Assembly (NCBI GenBank): GCA_902796295.1 | Contig: CADBOL010000265.1 | Coordinates: 1 to 5,300, forward strand | Direction: 5' to 3' | Length of the DNA: 5,300 nucleotides | Source: Oscillospiraceae bacterium | GTDB lineage: Bacteria > Bacillota > Clostridia > Oscillospirales > Acutalibacteraceae | Part shown: positions 1 to 5,300 of the stretch, piece after piece | How the letters are laid out: every line of letters starts with the position of its first letter | Position numbering within the stretch: position 1 is the first letter of the stretch | The notes under the pieces: generated by a model | Databases searched by the model: none | What the model was told of the DNA's origin: nothing | The model's input: the letters and a program-made list of their open reading frames with translations, nothing else | Position numbers and translations under genes: made by a program

Positions 1-503
1 ATTGAGTTGAGCTGAAGCTCAAGCCCGCTTATCTGAAGATACTCGAATATCTGATAGGCAACGCTGATGACCTCCGCGTCCGCCTGAGGGGAGGCGGAGC
101 CGAACATCTCCACGCCGAACTGCTGGAATTCCCTCCAGCGGCCTGCCTGGGGCTTCTCGTATCTGTAGCAGCTGAGCAGGTAGCAGAGCTTCTGCGGCAT
201 CGCCTCATTGAAAAGGCCGTGCTCGAGGAACGCCCTGACCGCGCCTGCAGTGCCCTCGGGTCTGAGCGTGATTGATCTGCCGCCCTTGTCGTCGAAGGTA
301 TACATTTCTTTCTGGACAACATCGGTGGTTTCGCCTACTCCGCGCTGAAACAGCTCGGTGTGCTCGAATACCGGAGTCCTTATTTCTCTGAATCCGAAAC
401 TTCCGGCGGTTTCAAAGAGCATGTTTTCAAGATATCTCTGCTTGCCGGTCTCCCCGGGGAGCATATCCTGAGTGCCCTTTACCGCCTTGGTCAATAAAGC
501 CAA
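1..503 (-). CDS. hisS: Histidyl-tRNA synthetase, N-terminal part (3' end outside window)
   Basis: Class II aminoacyl-tRNA synthetase that activates histidine with ATP and charges tRNA-His in the cytoplasm. The window holds 167 codons of a protein that is usually about 420 residues, so most of the catalytic core and the anticodon-binding domain lie beyond base 1. Visible family signatures are KGTQDMLP near residues 9-16, class II motif 1 around FREIRTPVFE (38-47), the QRGVGETTDVVQKEMYTF segment (53-70), the histidine-pocket loop TLRPEGTAG (79-87), and motif 2 around YRYEKPQAGRWREF (113-126) followed by QFGVE. The frame is open throughout. The chosen start is TTG at 503-501, giving MALLTKAVKGTQD: an in-frame TGA lies immediately upstream and AAAGGA sits 9 bases before it. 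A second TTG at 494-492 is less well spaced, and the first ATG (467-465) would delete conserved residues. The usual REFHQFG reads REFQQFG here, a minor change. The gene starts 13 bases after mgsA, suggesting co-transcription and coupled translation. Confidence 0.96.
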   Translation of the reverse strand, partial: MALLTKAVKGTQDMLPGETGKQRYLENMLFETAGSFGFREIRTPVFEHTELFQRGVGETTDVVQKEMYTFDDKGGRSITLRPEGTAGAVRAFLEHGLFNEAMPQKLCYLLSCYRYEKPQAGRWREFQQFGVEMFGSASPQADAEVISVAYQIFEYLQISGLELQLNS

Positions 504-512
504 TCAAATCAG

Positions 513-518
513 TCCTTT
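513..518 (-). promoter_or_regulatory. hisS ribosome binding site overlapping the mgsA stop codon
   Basis: On the minus strand AAAGGA (518 to 513) shares its first two bases with the TAA stop of mgsA (519-517) and ends 9 bases before the TTG at 503. This spacing decides between the two possible TTG starts in favour of the upstream one. The overlap is the usual arrangement for translational coupling, in which ribosomes finishing mgsA help initiate hisS. That coupling is inferred, not shown. Confidence 0.75.
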
Positions 519-921
519 ACTTAGTGGGGTTAACAATATTTCTCCAGTCGAGGTCGCCTCTGGCGAGCGAGTGGATAAGAGCTTCTGCGGTCGCGATATT
601 GGTCGCGACGGGAATGTTGTGTACATCGCAAAGTCGAAGAAGCGTAGCTTCGTTCGGCTCGTTGTCTTTTGCGGTAAGGGGATCCCTGAAGAGAAGCAGC
701 AGGTCTATCTCGTTGCACGCAATGCTCGATGCTATCTGCTGGTCTCCGCCCTGTGAGCCGCTTAAAAATCTGTTGATTTCAAGACCGGTAGCCTCGGATA
801 CCACCTTGCCGGTAGTGCCCGTTGCAAAGAGAGTGTGTCTGCTGAGAATGCCGCAGTAGGCGATGCAGAACTGAACCATAAGCTCTTTTTTCGCGTCATG
901 TGCTATCAATGCTATTTTCAT
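517..921 (-). CDS. mgsA: Methylglyoxal synthase (complete, variant active site)
   Basis: 134 residues, close to the 137 of the B. subtilis enzyme and shorter than the 152 of E. coli. The family removes phosphate from dihydroxyacetone phosphate to give methylglyoxal, an overflow bypass of lower glycolysis in the cytoplasm (normally a homohexamer). Family marks are MKIALIAHD (1-9, with the conserved His8-Asp9), ATGTTG (33-38, phosphate binding), ATGLEI (44-49), GGDQQ (58-62, with Asp60 matching E. coli catalytic Asp71), RDPLTA (79-84, Asp80 matching Asp91), and [20 protein letters not shown] (94-113). Oddities: the family's P-H-(D/E)-P-D after RDPLTA reads D-N-E-P-N (86-90), so positions matching E. 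coli His98 and Asp101 are Asn87 and Asn90. The loop usually SGP(L/M)GGDQQ reads SGSQGGDQQ. The key base Asp60 is kept, so activity is possible but unproven. The E. coli C-terminal extension is absent. The ATG start is supported by GAGGG 5 bases upstream and by alignment with the B. subtilis N-terminus. The gene sits between gyrA and hisS with its own predicted promoter. Confidence 0.95.
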   Translation of the reverse strand: MKIALIAHDAKKELMVQFCIAYCGILSRHTLFATGTTGKVVSEATGLEINRFLSGSQGGDQQIASSIACNEIDLLLLFRDPLTAKDNEPNEATLLRLCDVHNIPVATNIATAEALIHSLARGDLDWRNIVNPTK

Positions 922-926
922 AAATT

Positions 927-931
927 CCCTC
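927..931 (-). promoter_or_regulatory. mgsA ribosome binding site
   Basis: Minus-strand GAGGG, 5 bases before the ATG at 921. It is a partial match to the anti-Shine-Dalgarno sequence and weaker than the gyrA site. It supports the ATG at 921, which also matches the expected N-terminus of the family. Confidence 0.65.
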
Positions 932-965
932 GCTTTTCATCAAATGGTGAGTGGACAGATAAATG

Positions 966-978
966 ATTATTAAATAAT
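966..978. repeat. 13-bp AT-only near-palindrome at the predicted mgsA transcription start
   Basis: ATTATT and AATAAT arms flank a single central base, so the element is symmetric except at its centre. It lies just downstream of the predicted -10 box, at or next to the expected start of the mgsA-hisS transcript, a position where a bound repressor would block initiation. It contains no G or C and sits in very AT-rich DNA, so chance is a real explanation. The symmetry is directly visible; an operator role is speculative. Confidence 0.25.
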
Positions 979-984
979 AGAACA

Positions 985-1013
985 ATTATACTTGTATTTT
1001 TATAATAAATCAA
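985..1013 (-). promoter_or_regulatory. Sigma-A type promoter for mgsA-hisS
   Basis: On the minus strand TTGATT (1013-1008) and a perfect consensus TATAAT (990-985) are separated by exactly 17 bases (1007-991). The -35 box matches TTGACA at four of six positions and overlaps the TGA stop of gyrA (1012-1010). Transcription would start near 978, giving an untranslated leader of roughly 55-57 bases before mgsA. The leader shows no convincing riboswitch or attenuator. The surrounding 88-base gap is strongly AT-rich compared with the coding DNA on either side, as expected of a promoter. Confidence 0.7.
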
Positions 1014-3565
1014 CTGTTTTCTTCAGTTTCTGCCGGTGAGGTGTTTTCTCCGGCCTCTGCGGTCTCCTCCGGGGCATCTTCGCCTTCGGTTTCCTCCGCT
1101 TCCTCTCTGGCGACGGAGATTGCCGAAATTATCTTGTCTCCCTCGTCGAGGCGGATAACCTTTGTGCCGGTGGCGTATTTGCCCTGAACGCTGAGCGAGT
1201 CAACGGGAATCCTTATGATAACGCCGTTGAGAGTGATGAGCATAAGGTCGTCATCGGGGTTGACGGACTGAACGCTGATGACAAAGCCGGTCTTGTCAAC
1301 CTTCATGTTGAGCTGGCCCGCAGTGCCTCTGCCGTGTGTGTCAAAGAGCCTGCCGCCCTCGAGGAGCTTGCCCTTGCCGGTTTCGGTAATCGTTACCACC
1401 GGGCGGTCATCCTGCTTGACATCCATGCCGACAACGCAGTCGTCATCATTCTTGAGACGGATGGCTCTCACGCCCGCCGCCGTACGGCCCATGTTTCTGA
1501 CGCTCTTTTCGTCAATATAGAGCAGTCTGCCGTATTTTGTGCCTATGAAGAGCGTCTGCTCACCGTCTGTGAGGCGTACCCAGCCGAGCTCGTCATCCTC
1601 GCCGAGATTGATGGCCCTGATACCGACCTTGCGCAGATTTTTGAAGTTGTCGAGCGAAGTCTTTTTGATTACGCCCTTCTTCGTCTGCATTACGAGGAAT
1701 ACATCCTCTTCGCCGAAATTCGGCACCTTTATCATCGCGGTGATTCTCTCGCCCTGATTTATCTGCAGCACATTTACGACATTTGTGCCCTTGGCGTTCT
1801 TTGAGCCCTCGGGAATCTCATATCCCTTGATACGGAAGGCTCTGCCCTGATTGGTGAAGCACATTATGAAATCGTGTGTGGAGCAGGTGAAGAGCGTCTT
1901 GACGGTGTCTTCATCTCTTGTCTTGACACCTCTCGAGCCTCTGCCGTTTCTGCCCTGCTGTCTGTATTCCGAAGCGGGAGTCCTCTTGATGTAGCCCATC
2001 TCGGTGAGCGTGAATACGCACTCCTCTTCGGGGATGAGATCCTCGATATCAACCTCTCCGCTGACATCGACTATCTCTGTTCTTCTGTCATCTCCGAATT
2101 TGTCTCTTATCGCGGTGAGCTCATCCTTGAGCACTCCCTTGAGCATATTCTCATCGGAGAGAAGAGAGCGGTAATATGCAATCTTTTCTTCAAGCTCTTT
2201 GTATTCCGCCTCAAGCTTCTCGTGGTCAAGTCCCTGCAGGGCCTTGAGTCGCATATCGAGGATTGCCTGCGCCTGAACATCGTCGAGCGAGAAGCGTTCC
2301 ATGAGTTTCTGCTTGGCGTCATCATAGCTGTGGCGGATGATGTGTATGACTTCGTCGATATTATCCTGAGCCGTGATGAGACCTTCGAGCAGATGGGCTC
2401 TCTCGAGAGCCTTGTTGAGCAGGAACTTTGTCCTTCTGCGGATAACCTGCTCCTGGAAAGCGATGTATTCGTCAAAATACTCTTTGAGAGTAAGGATTTT
2501 CGGCTGCTTCTGGTCGTTTACGAGAGCGCGCATTATAATGCCGAAGGAGGACTGCATCTCTGTCTGGTTATAGAGTTTATTGAGCACCACCTGTGCGTTT
2601 GCGTCTCTCTTGAGCTCTATGACGATACGCATGCCGTTTCTGTCGCTCTCATCCCTTAAATCCGAGATGCCGTCGATTCTCTTGTCTCTGACCTGATCGG
2701 CAATCTTTTTGATGAGCGCGCGCTTCTTCACCATGTAGGGGAGCTCTGTGACGATGATTCTTGTGCGGTTATCCTTGCCGTATTCCTCAAACTCGGCTCT
2801 CGCCCTGACAACGACCTTGCCTCTGCCGGTGGCGTAGGCGGCTCTGATGCCCGCTCTGCCCATGATGATTCCCTTTGTCGGGAAATCGGGGCCCTTGAGA
2901 TACTGCATCATGTCATCAAGTGTCGCTTCCGGGTTGTCGAGCACGCAGATACAGGCGTCTATCGTCTCTCTGAGATTGTGGGGCGGTATGCTGGTCGTCA
3001 TACCGACGGCGATACCCTGGGAGCCGTTTACGAGCAGATTCGGGAATCTTGAGGGCAGGGCCTTCGGTTCCTTGCAGCTCTCGTCGAAATTCGGGGTCCA
3101 GTCAACCGTATCCTTCTCGATATCCTCGAGCATGAAATTGCTGATTTTGCTCAGTCTCGCCTCCGTGTATCTGTAAGCGGCGGGCGGGTCTCCGTCAACG
3201 GAGCCGAAGTTGCCGTGGCCGTCAACGAGCATGTATCTCATCGAGAAATCCTGAGCAAGACGCACCATGGCGTCATAGACCGAAGTGTCGCCGTGCGGAT
3301 GGTATTTGCCGAGCACGTCGCCGACACAGGTGGCCGATTTCTTGAAGGGCTTGTCGGATGTGAGATTATCCTCAAAGAGAGTGTAGAGAATCCTGCGGTG
3401 AACGGGTTTGAGGCCGTCTCTCACATCGGGCAGCGCTCTGTCGACTATGACTGACATCGCGTAGTCGAGCAGCGCCGATTTCATTTCGGGTACTATATCC
3501 GAGGTGGTAATGACCTGGTTGGGAAAAAGTATGTCTTCGGGTTTGTAATCTCTTTTGTGAGCCAT
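1010..3565 (-). CDS. gyrA: DNA gyrase subunit A (complete)
   Basis: 851 residues, within the normal GyrA range. GyrA is the DNA cleavage and rejoining subunit of the A2B2 type IIA topoisomerase that negatively supercoils DNA. The N-terminal winged-helix/tower region runs to about residue 500. It includes [18 protein letters not shown] (43-60), the quinolone-interacting segment [10 protein letters not shown] (89-98), and the catalytic tyrosine Tyr133 in AAYRYTE (codon 3169-3167). Positions matching E. coli Ser83 and Asp87 are Thr94 and Asp98. Threonine is a natural residue there in several clostridia, so no classic resistance change is seen. The C-terminal beta-pinwheel begins near residue 510 and has a GyrA-box-like QGRNGRG (537-543) where E. 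coli has QRRGGKG, which favours GyrA over ParC. The last 31 residues (821-851) form a low-complexity acidic tail with 14 Asp/Glu and no Lys/Arg. The ATG at 3565 is fixed by a near-perfect ribosome binding site. The 12-base spacing from gyrB implies one operon. No terminator is seen after the stop. Confidence 0.98.
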   Translation of the reverse strand: MAHKRDYKPEDILFPNQVITTSDIVPEMKSALLDYAMSVIVDRALPDVRDGLKPVHRRILYTLFEDNLTSDKPFKKSATCVGDVLGKYHPHGDTSVYDAMVRLAQDFSMRYMLVDGHGNFGSVDGDPPAAYRYTEARLSKISNFMLEDIEKDTVDWTPNFDESCKEPKALPSRFPNLLVNGSQGIAVGMTTSIPPHNLRETIDACICVLDNPEATLDDMMQYLKGPDFPTKGIIMGRAGIRAAYATGRGKVVVRARAEFEEYGKDNRTRIIVTELPYMVKKRALIKKIADQVRDKRIDGISDLRDESDRNGMRIVIELKRDANAQVVLNKLYNQTEMQSSFGIIMRALVNDQKQPKILTLKEYFDEYIAFQEQVIRRRTKFLLNKALERAHLLEGLITAQDNIDEVIHIIRHSYDDAKQKLMERFSLDDVQAQAILDMRLKALQGLDHEKLEAEYKELEEKIAYYRSLLSDENMLKGVLKDELTAIRDKFGDDRRTEIVDVSGEVDIEDLIPEEECVFTLTEMGYIKRTPASEYRQQGRNGRGSRGVKTRDEDTVKTLFTCSTHDFIMCFTNQGRAFRIKGYEIPEGSKNAKGTNVVNVLQINQGERITAMIKVPNFGEEDVFLVMQTKKGVIKKTSLDNFKNLRKVGIRAINLGEDDELGWVRLTDGEQTLFIGTKYGRLLYIDEKSVRNMGRTAAGVRAIRLKNDDDCVVGMDVKQDDRPVVTITETGKGKLLEGGRLFDTHGRGTAGQLNMKVDKTGFVISVQSVNPDDDLMLITLNGVIIRIPVDSLSVQGKYATGTKVIRLDEGDKIISAISVAREEAEETEGEDAPEETAEAGENTSPAETEENS

Positions 3566-3571
3566 AATGCC

Positions 3572-3579
3572 ACCTCCTT
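3572..3579 (-). promoter_or_regulatory. gyrA ribosome binding site overlapping the gyrB stop codon
   Basis: Minus-strand AAGGAGGT is a full 8-base match to the anti-Shine-Dalgarno region. It ends 6 bases before the gyrA ATG, and its first two bases belong to the gyrB TAA stop (3580-3578). The strength and overlap suggest efficient, coupled translation of the two gyrase subunits, which are needed in equal amounts. Confidence 0.9.
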
Positions 3580-5300
3580 AAATATCAAGATTAACAACAT
3601 ACTGTGCGTTTTCTTCTATCCACTCGCGCCTGGGGTCAACCTCTTCGCCCATAAGCAGGGTAAAGATTTCGTCCGCGAGCTCCGCGTCGGCGAGAGTGAT
3701 TCTTCTCAGCGTGCGCGTTTCGGGATTCATCGTGGTCTCCCAGAGCTCGTGAGGATCCATTTCGCCGAGACCTTTGAAGCGGCTGATGTCTATCTTTGCA
3801 TCAGCCTTGTCGCCTCTGAGCTCGGCGGAAACGGCGTCTCTCTCGTCATCGGAATAAGCCACGCGCTGGGTTTTGCCCTTTGAGAGCTTGTAGAGCGGGG
3901 GAACTGCCGAGTAAACATAGCCGTGCTCAATGAGCGGGCGCATGAATCTGAAAAAGAATGTTAAAAGAAGAGTCCTTATATGAGCGCCGTCAACGTCGGC
4001 ATCGCTCATGATGACTATCTTGTGATAGCGGAGCTTTTCAATATCGAAATCCTCGCCTATGCCGCAGCCGAAGGCGACAATCAGCGGGCTGAGTTTGTCA
4101 TTGCCGTAAACCTTGTCTATCCTTGCTTTTTCGACATTGAGCATCTTTCCCCACATCGGGAGTATCGCCTGGAATCTCGAGTCTCTGCCCTGGCTGGCGG
4201 AGCCGGCTGCCGAATCGCCCTCGACGATGTAGATTTCACACAGCGAGGGGTCTTTTTCGTTGCAGTCGAGGAGCTTGTCGGGCATCTGCCCGCTCTCAAG
4301 GCCGTTCTTTCTTCTGACGGTTTCCCTTGCCTTCCTCGCGGCCTCTCTGGCCCTGTTGGCGTTGAGAGCTTTTTCGAGGATGATTCTCGCCACTTTGGGG
4401 TTGTCATCAAAATACTGCTCGAGGCCTTCGGAGACGAGCGAATTCACAAGAGTCCTTACCTCGGGGTTGCCGAGCTTTGCCTTTGTCTGGCCTTCAAACT
4501 GGGCGTTTGTGAGCTTGACCGAGATTACGCAGGAAAGGCCTTCCTGAGCGTCTTCGCCGCTTATGCCGCCCTCTTTGATTATCTTGTTATTCTTTCCGTA
4601 CTTATTAAGGGCGTTGGTCAGGGCTCTGCTGAAGCCGACCTCGTGCATGCCGCCCTCGGGAGTGCGTACGTTGTTTGCGAATGATACGAGCTTTTTCTCG
4701 TATGAATCGTTATACTGGAAGGCGAGCTCCGCGAGGATGTCATCCTTTTTGCCCGAGAGATAGATTATATCTTCGTGAACCGGAGTTTTGTGCCTGTTGA
4801 GGAATTCGACATACTCGTTGATACCGCCCTCATAGCACATGGTGGCCATGCGCTCTTTTTCGGGTCTGCCCGCGTTTTCGGGGCGTGAGTCGGTAATTGT
4901 GATTGTGAGGCCCGCGTTGAGGAACGCCTCCTCGCGCATACGCTCAAAGAGCGTCTTGTAGCTGTATTCGAGAGTGTCGGTAAACATTTCCGGGTCCGGC
5001 TTGAATCTGACATGAGTGCCGGTGTGGTCGGTGTCGCCGATAACCTTCATCTCCTGAGTGATTTCGCCGCGCGCGAATTTCATCTGATGGATTTTGCCGT
5101 TTCTGTGTACCTCGACCTCGAGCCATTCCGAGAGAGCGTTTACGACCGATGCGCCCACGCCGTGAAGGCCGCCCGATACCTTGTATCCGCCGCCGCCGAA
5201 TTTGCCGCCGGCGTGAAGCACGGTGAAGACGACCTCGAGAGCGCTCTTGCCGGTCTGATCCTGTGTGTCGACCGGGATGCCTCTGCCGTTATCCGTGACG
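3578..5300 (-). CDS. gyrB: DNA gyrase subunit B (5' end outside window)
   Basis: 573 codons are present. By alignment with E. coli GyrB about 70 N-terminal residues are missing beyond base 5300, giving a full length near 645, typical of Firmicutes and without the proteobacterial insertion. GyrB is the ATPase subunit of gyrase. The frame is open to the window edge; the GTG at 5221 is internal, since conserved sequence continues upstream. Visible in order: the GHKL ATPase motif DNGRGIPV (from 5293), the ATP lid GGLHGVGASVVNAL, TGTHVRFKPD, and the transducer QTK lysine motif (4489-4481) whose Lys contacts the ATP gamma-phosphate. The TOPRIM domain follows with EGDSAAGSA (4222-4196) and the Mg-binding DADVD (4003-3989), then the C-terminal SRFKGLGEM and the family-typical ending NLDI. 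The usual PL(R/K)GK(I/M)LNVEK reads PMWGKMLNVEK, keeping the lysine equivalent to E. coli Lys447 but with Trp two residues before it. I recall Trp here in related clostridia. The missing 5' part holds the ATP/Mg asparagine motif. Confidence 0.98.
   Translation of the reverse strand, partial: VTDNGRGIPVDTQDQTGKSALEVVFTVLHAGGKFGGGGYKVSGGLHGVGASVVNALSEWLEVEVHRNGKIHQMKFARGEITQEMKVIGDTDHTGTHVRFKPDPEMFTDTLEYSYKTLFERMREEAFLNAGLTITITDSRPENAGRPEKERMATMCYEGGINEYVEFLNRHKTPVHEDIIYLSGKKDDILAELAFQYNDSYEKKLVSFANNVRTPEGGMHEVGFSRALTNALNKYGKNNKIIKEGGISGEDAQEGLSCVISVKLTNAQFEGQTKAKLGNPEVRTLVNSLVSEGLEQYFDDNPKVARIILEKALNANRAREAARKARETVRRKNGLESGQMPDKLLDCNEKDPSLCEIYIVEGDSAAGSASQGRDSRFQAILPMWGKMLNVEKARIDKVYGNDKLSPLIVAFGCGIGEDFDIEKLRYHKIVIMSDADVDGAHIRTLLLTFFFRFMRPLIEHGYVYSAVPPLYKLSKGKTQRVAYSDDERDAVSAELRGDKADAKIDISRFKGLGEMDPHELWETTMNPETRTLRRITLADAELADEIFTLLMGEEVDPRREWIEENAQYVVNLDI

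Noticed and set aside
29..322. 97-codon minus-strand frame in the hisS region
   Set aside because: It is out of frame with the clear HisS translation, which continues uninterrupted through the same bases; its arginine/serine-rich peptide is a frame artefact.
472..859. Plus-strand open frames of 94 and 111 codons opposite mgsA
   Set aside because: Both overlap a full-length, well-matched mgsA and show no domain or promoter.
922..1009. Possible rho-independent terminator after gyrA
   Set aside because: The gap has only AT-rich symmetry and no GC-rich stem followed by a T-run in either direction.
1334..1804. 156-codon open frame on the plus strand opposite the GyrA pinwheel
   Set aside because: Same reason: a shadow of gyrA with no independent support.
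1874..2659. 261-codon open frame on the plus strand opposite gyrA
   Set aside because: It lies wholly inside the convincing gyrA coding region, has no recognisable family motif and I see no clear ribosome binding site. Long antisense frames arise from the codon bias of a conserved gene.
3980..4684. 234-codon open frame on the plus strand opposite gyrB
   Set aside because: It is the reverse complement of conserved TOPRIM and ATPase-transducer coding sequence. Its peptide resembles no family I know.
3578..5221. gyrB starting at the GTG at 5221
   Set aside because: Conserved GyrB sequence (DNGRGIPV and what follows it) continues in frame upstream to the window edge, so this GTG is internal.

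Overview
The window is an ordinary, densely coded chromosomal housekeeping segment. All four genes lie on the minus strand, so the transcription order (high to low coordinate) is gyrB (5' end cut off) -> gyrA -> mgsA -> hisS (3' end cut off). The protein sequences point to a Firmicute of class Clostridia, probably Oscillospirales/Ruminococcaceae. The reasons are a short GyrB without the large proteobacterial TOPRIM insertion, gyrB directly followed by gyrA, a Clostridia-like GyrA active-site segment ([12 protein letters not shown]), a Bacillus/Clostridium-type MgsA, strong AGGAGG-type ribosome binding sites, and one TTG start. The family assignment is from memory of related proteins and was not searched.

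Layout: 5300-3578 is gyrase subunit B from about residue 71 to its stop. Twelve bases later, with the ribosome binding site overlapping the gyrB stop, comes the complete gyrase subunit A gene (3565-1010). An 88-base AT-rich gap (1009-922) follows and is the only sizeable non-coding stretch. It carries a good sigma-A promoter whose -35 box overlaps the gyrA stop codon, an AT-only near-palindrome near the predicted transcription start, and the mgsA ribosome binding site. No GC-rich terminator hairpin is visible there. The complete methylglyoxal synthase gene (921-517) follows. Thirteen bases further on, histidyl-tRNA synthetase starts at a TTG (503) and runs off the window at base 1.

GyrA and GyrB form the A2B2 DNA gyrase that introduces negative supercoils using ATP. 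MgsA (DHAP to methylglyoxal) and HisS (charging of tRNA-His) have no direct biochemical link to gyrase. They look like a separate two-gene transcription unit with its own promoter, possibly also reached by read-through from gyrBA.

I found no mobile element, CRISPR, RNA gene or undescribed system. The item most worth checking is the MgsA active site, where residues equivalent to E. coli His98 and Asp101 are both asparagine and the phosphate-binding loop is altered. The long plus-strand open frames opposite gyrA and gyrB are judged to be shadows.
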